From Aspidiotus rigidus (lineage: Eukaryota; Arthropoda; Insecta; Hemiptera; Diaspididae), in contig JAVHKY010000003.1 in the NCBI GenBank assembly GCA_035079385.1, forward strand, positions 9,093,501 through 9,157,500: a DNA stretch of 64,000 nucleotides. Direction: 5' to 3'. Below the pieces are notes generated by a model. That model saw nothing but the letters and a program-made list of their open reading frames with translations. It did not search any database and was not told where the DNA came from. A program made the position numbers and the translations under genes. Shown in pieces: positions 46,219-56,040 of the stretch; position 1 is the stretch's first letter, and each line of letters starts with the position of its first letter.

Positions 46219-46831
46219 TCACTTCCGCTCTCTCATTACCCAACAATGGCATTCATCTTGGAAAACTCAACCTCTCAATAAACTTCTCCGTATAAAAAAG
46301 GACCCCATACCTTGGGCAAGCTCCAATAGAAATTCACGAAGAGAAGAAGTCATCCTCACTAGATTAAGAATAGGTCACACTCGCATAACACACTCTCACT
46401 TAACCAATCCTTACATATTATCTCCTCCATCTTGCCCATACTGTAAAGAAGAATATCTCACAACTGACCATATTTTTTCATGCTCTCATCTCCAATCACT
46501 TCGCTCATCGCTACAGGTCTCTTCCTCCATCTTACAAGCTCTCAAAAATGATTGCGATACTGTTACACTGTCACTACAATACTTACGTCTCACTGAATTC
46601 TACTCTCTCATGTAACTGTTCTACCTCAACAAATTCTTACAACTTAACACAACATACGTTTATAATATATAAGTCTGTCAAATATTCATTTTACCATTCT
46701 ATTATCTATTTAATTATTTATAAAATGTATAACTTCCGCCATATTACACAAAATAACTTGTAATCCGTCGAGTAAATAGCCCAATAGGTAGCTGAAATGC
46801 TCGTTAAAATAAATAAAAAAAAAAAAAAAAA
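46219..46831 (+). mobile_element. 5'-truncated Jockey-like LINE
   Basis: The insert is exactly absent from the allelic position in unit 2 (about 54004). The visible frame (to 46615) ends a non-LTR ORF2: LTRLRIGHTRITHSHL, SPPSCPYCKEEYLTTDHIFS and so on, a CCHC-like C-terminal knuckle. A 3' UTR and a poly-A of about 18 nt follow. No convincing long target duplication is seen. It is cut off before the RT domain, as is usual for LINE insertions. Confidence 0.9.
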
Positions 46832-47018
46832 ATCTTCTTATTTTTCTTTGTGTACAAGTATTTAATAAAACGTTAAACCTTACCCCTTCTTTTTTTGTCT
46901 TTTTATTTGTAAAATTCGTGCATTTGCTTTTTTTTTAAACTTTCAATTGTATATAATATGAAAAATGGAGGAATGGCTCCCCAATGCATAAATCCTTCAC
47001 CAATTTTTTGGTTGTCAT
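46832..47018 (-). pseudogene. Second RPA-like first exon, unit 1
   Basis: The minus strand from the ATG at 47018 matches the 53970-54188 frame of unit 2 (KKLVKDLCIGEPFLHFSYIQ). It is a paralogue of the first exon of the RPA-like gene. The LINE insertion at 46831 cuts it off downstream. Confidence 0.5.
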
Positions 47019-47426
47019 ATTTTAAAAACCTAGTTTACTTTCGAATACCTATGTTCACAATAATATTGTTGAAATTTGGATCTTCGTTAATTGTCATTTG
47101 AAAGTTATTTTTTCATCTTTTTCGTTTTTCATTCATTTTCCGTTTATTCTCTCCCCTTAGAATTAAGACAATATTATTGGTTATCCCCATTTAGCTCCTA
47201 GTTTCCCCTTTCAATAGTCACCTTTATAAACCCATGTAGCCTTATGCTTAAGCCCAGTTCTTTCCAGTTCTATTGCAGTTTTATCAAGTTCTTTTAATAT
47301 CCCATTGTATCTTAACTTTTGCTTGTTTAGTCTCTTTCTAATAATAAAAGCCTACCTAATTCATTCGCGTCGTGTTTTAATAAAGCCCTTAGGATGTGAT
47401 AGGTCCAACCACACCTTATCACAATA

Positions 47427-47789
47427 ATGGAATTGGAAAAAATAAAAGAATTAATGATACGTTTTGATTTCATGAAAAACTCAGTATCTGAGTTTGTAAA
47501 AAAATATAATGTGTCAGATTCCTTTGTGCGAAAAAAATTAAAATTATGGAATATTCCTCATGTAACAAAAACGAGAAATGTTCTTACCCCTAGAAATAGA
47601 TTAGGTCAATTTTGTTTATCAAATCAGGTTAATAGGTCAATAACTACTAGCACAAATTACACAAAAACTACTAAAGGTAGAGTTAGTAATATTTCTAAAA
47701 ATACATTTCCAGAAAACCCTCCAGATATAGGTGATGAGTGGGAAACAATTAATTTAAATGAATCGGATAAAAAGAATTATAAAAATTAA
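47427..47789 (+). CDS. Small HTH-like protein, unit 1
   Basis: 120 codons. The first 45 residues form a basic helix-rich region: KIKELMIRFDFMKNSVSEFV, then KKYNVSDSFVRKKLKLWNIP. This reads like a helix-turn-helix (SVSEFVKKYNVSDSFVRKKL) of the kind seen in transposases or recombination regulators. The tail is polar and acidic. It is divergent from the RPA-like gene. The function is unknown; DNA binding is inferred. Unit 2 carries a frameshifted copy. Confidence 0.5.
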   Translation: MELEKIKELMIRFDFMKNSVSEFVKKYNVSDSFVRKKLKLWNIPHVTKTRNVLTPRNRLGQFCLSNQVNRSITTSTNYTKTTKGRVSNISKNTFPENPPDIGDEWETINLNESDKKNYKN

Positions 47790-47944
47790 TGATTCATATT
47801 TTTTATATAGGTGTGTGAGTTCTAATAATGAGTACCTCTACAAAAGTTGTCTCAAAGAATCTGAATATTAAATTTTCCACACATGATAAAAAGAGAGGCT
47901 AATTCAAATTTAAAGCTAATTTGAACTTAAATGTTCATACATGT

Positions 47945-48345
47945 TAACTGAGTGAAGGACTCCTTCACCCTGACGTCATGAGAAAAGGAGTGGCTAATTT
48001 GAATTTAAATTTTTATACAGTTCACCCTGACGTCTTTAACTGAAATTTTCATAGGTATATAATTATATTAACAGAGTGAAGGACTCCTTCACCCTGACGT
48101 CATGAGAAAAAGAGCGGTAACTTCGAATTTTACCGTACACCGTACACTCTCATGGAGTGAAGTACTCGTTGCTCTGATGTCATGAGAAGAAGAGCGGCAA
48201 TTTTGAATTTAAATTTTCATACATTTTAATTGAGTGAAGGACTCCTTCACCCTGACATCATGAGAAAAAGAGCAGTAAATTGGAATTAAAATTTTCGTAC
48301 ATTTTAACAGAGTGAAGAACTCCTTCGCCCTGATGTCATGAGATT
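47945..48345. repeat. Array of GTGAAGGACTCCTTCAC / TGACGTCA palindromes, unit 1
   Basis: Five near copies of AGTGAAGGACTCCTTCACCC followed by TGACGTCATGAGAAAA, with CRE-type octamers at 47971, 48095, 48175 (TGATGTCA), 48253 (TGACATCA) and 48331 (TGATGTCA), plus a partial copy near 48020. Period about 75-125 bp. Both halves are palindromes, so they could be binding sites for a dimeric factor or repeats of a mobile element. It lies about 600-900 bp upstream of AAA copy 2. Confidence 0.75.
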
Positions 48346-48919
48346 ATGTTTGTGATCATCCTTTGTACAGTTGTAAATTTTTATATGTCATTATAAACTG
48401 AGATAAGGAACTTGTAACATACAGGTATAATATGATTGATTGAGGGTGATTATTATCCTTTGTGAGACACTTATATTACTACTCTCACAACAAAGCCTAT
48501 GTTGTCTCTTTTTTTAATTATCAAAAGACAGAATGAGTCAGAAAATGTTACTTATAGGTATTATGAGAAAGCATAAGGTTACCCATTTATCTGTTGCCTG
48601 AACAGTAATCAGATTTTCAAATTCTACTTATGCAAACAACAGGCTTCACATTTGAGAAAAGCTTATCTAATTACATCATACACATGTCTGAACTACACAT
48701 TAATCTGATAAAAAGATATCCGCCGAACAATGTTTTTTTTCAATTATAACATAGAAGTTTTTCTCAGGAACTTCATAGGTAGTATGAGACTCTTTTGCTG
48801 TCGCATAGTCATGAGCTCTACTATTTACACGTAGAATGCATTTGTAGGATTGAAAGACAATTCAGTCACTCATTTCTTTCGTAAACGTAAAATCTGTCTA
48901 ATTACACCCTATCGACAGT

Positions 48920-51370
48920 ATGATTTGGTTGGAACGTGGATTGTTGGTAATTATTGTGTTGATGATCGTCACGACGCTTTCCAGGCAATCCGTGTCAACA
49001 TCGTCGAAGAAGTTTAGTCTCTCTTCGAAGGTAACGCCCACTGGATTCGAATCACGATCAAAGCAACTTGGGAAGCATTGTTTAAATGGTAAACCAGATT
49101 TCGAATCATTAATCAAAAAGAAGTGCTACGTGGACAAGACTGGGTACATTGATAAATTGATTGAGGAGATAAACAATCCGTTTTTCTTCCTAGCGCGCCC
49201 CAGAAGATTCGGAAAAACGCTTCTGGTCGACACCATGGAGAAATTCTTTAGACGTAATGGAAGGAAAAAGTTGTTCGAGAATACTGAAATCTATCAACGA
49301 CGTCCCGATGGTTGGAAACGTTATCCTACGATTCGACTCGATTTTTCCAGCGGAATTTCATCCCAGACTGCGTATTCATTCAATGTTAGCCTGACGGAGG
49401 AAATCCAAGCTCAAGCAAAGAAACGTAATATTAACCTAACCAAGACGACCATCGAGGGAATGACTAAAGAATTTATTCAGTTGCTGAGTGAAAAGACTAA
49501 ATCACCAGTTGTAATCTTGGTGGACGAGTACGATTCTCCTTACACAAGATGTTACGCGAACAGAAAGGATGAAGCACATAAGATTCTAGAAATTCTACAA
49601 GGTTTCTACAGTACCATAAAAGGCGAGTATAAGAATATCCACTTCTGTTTCGTGACGGGCATAACTCGACTTGCCCTTTCTGACTTCTTCTCTGGTTTCA
49701 ACGCTGCGGTCGACTTGACCATGGATCCTGAGTATGCGGGAATAGTCGGTTTTAATGAGATAGAATTACATGAGTATTTCGGTAATGAAATCAAGCGTGT
49801 TGCAAGCGAAACTGGGAAAGAGAAAAAAGAAATCCTGGAAGCAATGAAATCCTGGCATGATGGGTTCCAGTTCACCTCAAAATACGAGACCTTATACAGT
49901 CCATGTTCTGTGTATAGTTATTTGAGAACCAACGCTGTATCAACTACCGGCTGGAGTGATTCAGGAGGACCTAGCAGTTTTTTAATTGCAAAATTAAAAG
50001 AATTCCCGGCACAGGCTCTCAAATTCCTTGTAGATCATCTCACCAATCGCAAAGTAGATAAAAAGGAAGATGAAACACCAAAAGTAATAGCCAATAGAAA
50101 GGAACTTACCGGAAAAATTGACTTTGGTAAATTTGATGAAAGAGCGTTAATAGCATTTCTCTATCACAATGGGTATTTCAGTATCAGAGAGTATAATAAA
50201 GCATCTGATTCTTTTAGTCTGAATTTCACAAATCTTGAGCTTGAAGAAGATTACCAGCAGCGTCTTGCCTCAGGTTATTTTGAAGAGTTTGAAGAAAGAT
50301 TGATAAAAAAAATTAAATTAATGGTAGACGATCTTATTGCGTATAAATGGGAAGACTTTTGTGAACAGTTGAGGTCTTGTAATGCTGCGATTCCTTACCA
50401 AATAACGACGAATCAGCATGAAGCAAAGGAAGCGTGGTTCCAATTTTCTTTGTTTTTAATGTTAAGTCATTCACATAATGTCAAACGAGAAATTCTCGCG
50501 ATGGAAGATTCCACAAATAAAGACATTGTATTTGTTAACAATGTTGCAGTATTTATATTCGAGCCGAAAATGGAAGATAATCCCGAAAATCCTATGTACG
50601 AATGTAAAGAAAAATACATTCAAAAATATTTATTCGAATCGAAGAGAAAGGTATTTTGCATTGGTCTCAAGTTCACAATGGAAGGATCAATTCACAGTTG
50701 GGGCGTAGCCTCATTTTCGTATGGCGGTAGACTGGTCAAAGAAGATGGAACAATAATACTGACTAATCAACTCAGTCCTAAAGAACGTGAAGACATACGT
50801 GTTAAAATGACGGATTACGCAGAAAAACATCCCGAGTGCACCCTAGTACCCGAAAAACTTTGTGAATTCTTAGAAGGAGTAGGACCTTCAACCGAAGGTC
50901 AAATTGTATTTGCGGAAAAATTTTCACAGAATATTTTGACTCTACGTGGTGTGTTAGAAGAAATTTATAAACTGTTTCAAGGTACGAGTAACTTTAAAGG
51001 CATAATATTCAGTTTCCTGAAAGCAACCAAACGATTCAAAGAAAACTCAGTCATCGAAAAACTGGTAAATTCTGATTCAGATGATCTGTTCTACTTAACG
51101 AAAAAATTTTTCGTGCCCGTGCAGAAAGCTCTTTTCGCAGATAAGAGCAACGAATTTTCTATTTCTTTTGAGGATTTCGTTAGATTTATTCATCATTGTG
51201 AAGAAGCTAACGAAGCTTTTTCAATTGCTTCTAAATATACTCAAGATATTCCAAAGCTACAGATTCTGTTGAATAAAACTTATCCGCTCATTAAGAATAA
51301 ATTATTAAAGAATCAGATCACTCGTATCCAAACGGCTCTAAATAAGAACACGTCTATAAAAAAGAACTAA
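48920..51370 (+). CDS. AAA-ATPase-like / PD-(D/E)XK nuclease protein, copy 2
   Basis: 816 codons, the same domain layout as copy 1: N-terminal hydrophobic segment, Walker A-like RPRRFGKT, Walker B VILVDEYDSP, D535 and E548-P-K550. It differs from copy 1 at 12 residues, all between 214 and 483 (D214N, S215R, K-E, T-I, N-K, N-D, Q-E, L-F, Q-E, G-R, E-K, L-Q). I find only two clearly silent differences (H codon CAC/CAT and T codon ACA/ACG). Residues 1-213 and 484-816 are identical. Both reading frames are intact, unlike the neighbouring RPA-like copies, suggesting selection keeps the AAA genes. Confidence 0.88.
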   Translation: MIWLERGLLVIIVLMIVTTLSRQSVSTSSKKFSLSSKVTPTGFESRSKQLGKHCLNGKPDFESLIKKKCYVDKTGYIDKLIEEINNPFFFLARPRRFGKTLLVDTMEKFFRRNGRKKLFENTEIYQRRPDGWKRYPTIRLDFSSGISSQTAYSFNVSLTEEIQAQAKKRNINLTKTTIEGMTKEFIQLLSEKTKSPVVILVDEYDSPYTRCYANRKDEAHKILEILQGFYSTIKGEYKNIHFCFVTGITRLALSDFFSGFNAAVDLTMDPEYAGIVGFNEIELHEYFGNEIKRVASETGKEKKEILEAMKSWHDGFQFTSKYETLYSPCSVYSYLRTNAVSTTGWSDSGGPSSFLIAKLKEFPAQALKFLVDHLTNRKVDKKEDETPKVIANRKELTGKIDFGKFDERALIAFLYHNGYFSIREYNKASDSFSLNFTNLELEEDYQQRLASGYFEEFEERLIKKIKLMVDDLIAYKWEDFCEQLRSCNAAIPYQITTNQHEAKEAWFQFSLFLMLSHSHNVKREILAMEDSTNKDIVFVNNVAVFIFEPKMEDNPENPMYECKEKYIQKYLFESKRKVFCIGLKFTMEGSIHSWGVASFSYGGRLVKEDGTIILTNQLSPKEREDIRVKMTDYAEKHPECTLVPEKLCEFLEGVGPSTEGQIVFAEKFSQNILTLRGVLEEIYKLFQGTSNFKGIIFSFLKATKRFKENSVIEKLVNSDSDDLFYLTKKFFVPVQKALFADKSNEFSISFEDFVRFIHHCEEANEAFSIASKYTQDIPKLQILLNKTYPLIKNKLLKNQITRIQTALNKNTSIKKN

Positions 51371-51659
51371 TTACTCGCGATACAATACTTTTCGCGTTGA
51401 TTATGTAATGTATAGTAGATTTTGTCATTAAAATTTCTTTCCACGATTTACGAGAGTATGAATATTAACATTTCTGGAGAGCTTTTAATGGGATTTGGTA
51501 TGCGCCAACATGAGTAGACTTCTACCAACGGTGTGTAAATAACACGTGCTTGAAAAAATTTTTGAACCATTGGAGAAGGAAAAAATCGGGTGAAAATCTA
51601 TAAAATCATGGGTGATAGATTTCACTAGGTATCTACCTTGGATAATGAAGTACAAGTGA

Positions 51660-52582
51660 TTTTCTATAAAAATGCCTGAAATACAGGTAAAATAATCACA
51701 TTATTTTTGTCTGCACGTTTTAATGAAGTACAGGTGATTTCTCTAAAAATGTCTGAAATACAAGTAAAATAATCACATTATATTTGCTGAACGATTACAC
51801 ACTCTAAAAATACTGTGTAAAATAATTGAAGGATTTCTAGTTGGATTGGGTTGTAAAAGAGAAGAAGTAGTAGTAATGACGGACATTATTTTTGTCTGCA
51901 CAATTTCCTGAATGAAACCAAAGAAATTTAGAAATCCAAAAAATATCTGAAATTCTTTAGTACCCCTTACTATTTTAATTTCCTTTGGTCCCCCCTTACT
52001 ATTTTATTTTCCTTTGGTCCCCCCTTACTATTTTATTTTCCTTTAGTCCCCCTTACTATTTTTAAATAAGTTATTACAGATGATTTCTCTAAAAAAATGC
52101 CTGGAATACGAGTAAAATATTGTCTCGATTTTTTCTGAACAAATATCCGCTCTAGAAAAATGATAAAAAAATAATTGAAAGATTTCTGGTTGGATTGGGT
52201 TGTAAAAAGATAAGAATTTAAAATCCCTTATAGGACCCTTAGTCTTTTCTAAGAAAATAAATACTTAACTTTTTACACAAAAATAACTAAAATCTTCAAA
52301 TCCAAATCTCTCAAAAAATTTCCTTGTAGGTGCCTTACTAAATGAAAATAATTAAAATCCCTTATAGGACCCTTACTCTTTTTATAATTGTTTGAACAAG
52401 CGATTTTCTCTGAAAAAGACCTGAAATACAAGTAAAATATTGTCTCAATTTTTTCTGAACGAATATGCACTCTAGAAAAATGATAAAAAATAATTGAAGG
52501 ATTTCTGGTTGGATTGGGTTGTAAAAAGATAAGAAGTAGTAGTAATGGGGTCTTGGGTTCAAGACCCGTCATTACTACTGGT
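51660..52582. repeat. Internal repeat cluster in unit 2
   Basis: Same as 43900-44790, with one extra CCCTTACTATTTTATTTTCC copy near 51990-52025. It ends in the same palindrome (52537-52580). Confidence 0.7.
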
Positions 52583-52653
52583 GATGAATTAACTAATTAC
52601 ACGTAAATTTTTTTATTTTTTATCTGTTACAAACCGAATTCACCATTAACCGT

Positions 52654-53809
52654 TTAAAACATGCATAATGCTGCGCTATTTCTTTTACATTTTTTTTTTT
52701 TTGCAGTCATCAAAATCTTTAACTTTATTTCTTCTTTTTTCTTCTTTTCGGCGACATCCTTCATCAGCACCTCCAAATCCGCGATTTTCTGTCGCTTTCT
52801 TTCTATCCCTTCTTCAAGCTCTTTCTTCATTGCTTCTTTTTCCTCTTTTGTTTCATCTACGTCCATATGCTCCATTGTCGACACGTCTATAATTTTACGT
52901 ATTTGAGTCGACTGTTCTAATCTATTATTCCATGACAAAAATTTTAAAAATATTAAATAGCAATATCAACTCCAAAAAATTGAAACAAAGAATTAACTTA
53001 CTCTTCTACCGATTCGCAATTTTTTTCTTTTTTACTGATATAATTGACAACCTTGTCGTATTTCCCCCCAACAACTTTTCATATACTTTAAACTGGACGT
53101 TCTCTATATGAACGTACCATCCCTCTTGAATTTGGATTTTTTCCGTATTGTTTGTGTCCCAACATTTTATTTCAATTTGGTGTCCTACGAAAAATCCAAG
53201 TTAAATTTCTCGATTCTCATTTTATATTTTTATTATAATATTCTTACCTTCTTCGTCCAGAATGGTACAAAATTGATGTTTAGCTACACCTACTATCTTT
53301 ACCCGTACACAAGTTCCCTGAATGCTCACTTGCATTCCTGGCTTCACGTCTCGAATTTTCGTTGATACACCATTCTCCATTTGCACACTTTCACTCGATT
53401 CTGTTATTATCGTCTCAGCATCCATTAAAATTTCGATCTCCATGTAGCTAAATTTTTCACTAAAAATAATATTTTTATTTTATAACCTCGAGATTTGTGT
53501 CATAATTTTCGTTTTGGGAGATATTTAAATTTGTATTACTTACTCTGGTTTTTTCAAGGTGAATTTTTGTATATCGTATGTTTTTCCAGTTATCATCTCT
53601 TCATATTTTTTTTCTTCAAAAGATACTGCTTCGATTATCGTCCCTTCCTCGTCGATGAATAGTGCGTTAAAAACCCAAGCTTCATTCCCTTTTGTATTTT
53701 GAAAACTTTTTTTCGTTTTTTTCAACAGTTTTAGACGTAGTACCCTAAAGTGAAGTAAGGGCTCCCCTAATCTCAGGTCTTCAATCAATTTCTTTTTGGG
53801 CGACGTCAT
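52654..53809 (-). pseudogene. RPA70-like OB-fold gene, unit 2 copy (nearly intact)
   Basis: Minus-strand exons 53544-53809, 53248-53459, 53002-53184 and 52654-52921, with GT-AG sites (GA|GTAAGT, TTTTTAG|TGA, G|GTAAGA, CGTAG|GA, GA|GTAAGT, AATAG|A). Exon 1 starts MTSPKKKLIEDLRLGEPLLH and runs to FTLKKP; exon 2 continues EKFSYMEIEILMDAET, matching the end of an RPA DBD-A-like OB fold. A second OB fold follows (DVKPGMQVSIQGTCVRVK, EIKCWDTNN, GWYVHIENV), then a coiled-coil tail rich in Lys/Glu. Exon 3 has six T where unit 1 has seven (near 53033), a one-base frameshift just before its end. No DBD-C zinc or DBD-F domain is present. The predicted role is ssDNA binding. Confidence 0.65.
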
Positions 53810-53969
53810 TTTAATTATTATCGACAATAAATTATTATAGTTATTATCATAAAAAGAATAGGATACCTAACACGTATTTAATTTTTTTCTATAAAACTTA
53901 TCAATAAACCAAAGATTACGGTTTAGGTATGAAATCAACCACTTATTTTTTTACGGCTATCTGTCACCT

Positions 53970-54188
53970 TTATGCTACCGAATGTTTCGTTCTTTTTGTT
54001 ATCAATCTTCTTATTTTTCTTTGTGTACAAGTATTTAATAAAACGTTAAATCTTACCCCTTCTTTCTTTGTCTTTTTATTTGTAAAATTCGTGCATTTGC
54101 TTTTTTTTAAAACTTTCAATTGTATATATGAAAAATGGAGGAATGGCTCCCCAATGCATAAATCCTTCACCAATTTTTTGGTTGTCAT
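53970..54188 (-). pseudogene. Second RPA-like first exon, unit 2
   Basis: The frame begins MTTKKLVKDLCIGEPFLHFS and parallels the RPA-like exon 1 start. A GGG|GTAAGA donor-like site lies about 130 nt in, after KKTKKEG, so the rest of the frame is probably intron. No second downstream exon set is visible, so it is an orphan or alternative first exon. Confidence 0.5.
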
Positions 54189-54587
54189 ATTTTAAAAACC
54201 TAGTTTACTTTCGAATATGTTCACAATAATATTGTTGAAATTTGGATCTTCGTAATTGTCATTTGAAAGTTATCTTTTCATCTTTTTCGTTTTTTATTCA
54301 TTTTCCGTTTATTCTCTCCCCTTGGAATTAAGACAATATTATTGGTTATCCCCATTTAGCTCCTAGTTTCCCCTTTCAATAGTCACCTTTATAAACCCAT
54401 GTAGCCTTATGCTTAAGCCCAGTTCTTTCCAGTTCTATTGCAGTTTTATCAAGTTCTTTTAATATCCCATTGTATCTCAACTTTTGCTTGTTTAGTCTCT
54501 TTCTAATAATAAAAGCCTAATTCATTCGCGTCGTGTTTTAATAAAGCCCTTAGGATGCGATAGGTCCAACCACACCTTATCAAAATA

Positions 54588-54953
54588 ATGGAATTGGAAA
54601 AAATAAAAGAATTAATGATACGTTTTGATTTCATGAAAAACTCAGTATCTGAGTTTGTAAAAAAATATAATGTGTCAGATTCCTTTGTGCGAAAAAAATT
54701 AAAATTATGGAATATTCCTCATGTAACAAAAACGAGAAATGTTCTTACCCCTAGAAATAGATTAGGTCAATTTTGTTTATCAAATCAGGTTAATATAGGT
54801 CAATAACTACTAGCACAAATTACACAAAAACTACTAAAGGTAGAGTTAGTAATATTTTCTAAAAATACATTTCCAGAAAACCCTCCAGATATAGGTGATG
54901 AGTGGGAAACAATTAATTTAAATGAATCGGATAAAAAGAATTATAAAAATTAA
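54588..54953 (+). pseudogene. HTH-like gene, unit 2, frameshifted
   Basis: Identical to 47427-47789 for 69 codons, then a 2-nt insertion (AATATAGG versus AATAGG, near 54795) brings an early stop. The old 3' part is still readable in another frame to about 54953. The HTH-like part is intact, so a shortened 72-residue product is possible. Confidence 0.6.
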
Positions 54954-55109
54954 TGATTCATATTTTTTATATAGGTGTGTGAGTTCTAATAATGAGTATT
55001 CTACAAAAGTTGTCTCAAAGAATCTGAATATTAAATTTTCCACACATGATAAAAAGAGAGGCTAATTCAAATTTAAAGCTAATTTGAACTTAAATGTTCA
55101 TACATGTTA

Positions 55110-55505
55110 ACTGAGTGAAGGACTCATTCACCCTGACGTCATGAGAAAAGGAGTGGCTAATTTGAATTTAAATTTCCATACAGTTCACCCTGACGTCTTC
55201 AACTGAAATTGTCATGTATAATTATATTAACAGAGTGAAGGACTCCTTCACCCTTACGTCATGAGAAAAAGAGCGGTAACTTCGAATTTTACCGTACACC
55301 GTACACTCTCATGGAGTGAAGTACTCGTTACTCTGATGTCATGAGAAAAAGAGCGGCAATTTTGAATTTAAATTTTCATACATTTTAATTGAGTGAAGGA
55401 CTCCTTCACCCTGACATCATGAGAAAAAGAGCAGTAAATTGGAATTAAAATTTTCGTACATTTTAACAGAGTGAAGAACTCCTTCGCCCTGATGTCATGA
55501 GATTA
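55110..55505. repeat. Array of TGACGTCA palindromes, unit 2
   Basis: Same array as 47945-48345, with small substitutions (ACTCATTCACCC in the first copy; CTTACGTCA in the second). It lies upstream of the third, broken AAA gene. Confidence 0.75.
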
Positions 55506-56040
55506 TGTTCGTGATCGTCCTTTGTACAGTGTAAATTTTTATGTCATTATTAACTGAGATAAGGAACTTGTAACATACAGGTATAATATGATTGATTGAG
55601 GGTGATTATTATCCTTTGGGAGACACTTATATTACTACTCTCACAACAAAGCCTATGTCGACTCGTTTTTTTAATTATCAAAAGACAGAATGAGTCAGAA
55701 AATGTTACTTACAGGTATTATGAGAAAGCATAGGGTTACCCATTTATCTGTTGCCTGAACAGTAATCAGATTTTCAAATTCTACTTACGCAAACAACAGG
55801 CTTCACATTTGAGAAAAGCTTATCTAATTACATCATACACATGTCTGAACTACACTTATTAATCTGATAAAAAGATATCCGTCGAGCAATGTTTTTTTTT
55901 CAATTAAGTAGGCCCTATAACATAGGTACCGATGAGCCTATACTAAGATAGAGTTTTGTCGAGCATATTTTCACTTCTCTTCAAGCATTCATTCAAAGAT
56001 CCGAAGATTTTTGAAGAAGGTATAATCATCTCGACAAATA

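Larger units (their letters stand above)
40701..48750. repeat. Tandem duplication unit 1 (about 8.05 kb)
   Basis: The unit starts at AGAAGTTTTTCTCAGGAAC and ends just before the same word at 48751. It contains the AAA-ATPase-like gene, the RPA-like pseudogene, the HTH-like gene and the TGACGTCA array. Compared with unit 2 it has about 285 extra bp upstream of the AAA gene (about 40763-41045), a 613-bp LINE insert (46219-46831) and many 1-4-bp indels in the noncoding and RPA-like parts. The AAA 3' flank (43605-44100) is almost identical between units. Confidence 0.9.
48751..55926. repeat. Tandem duplication unit 2 (about 7.18 kb)
   Basis: Direct copy of unit 1. It is shorter because it lacks the LINE and about 285 bp upstream of the AAA gene (junction near 48810). 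The right end is marked by loss of similarity after about 55905-55926, near TAACATAGG, which resembles the TAACATAG junction between units. Confidence 0.9.
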
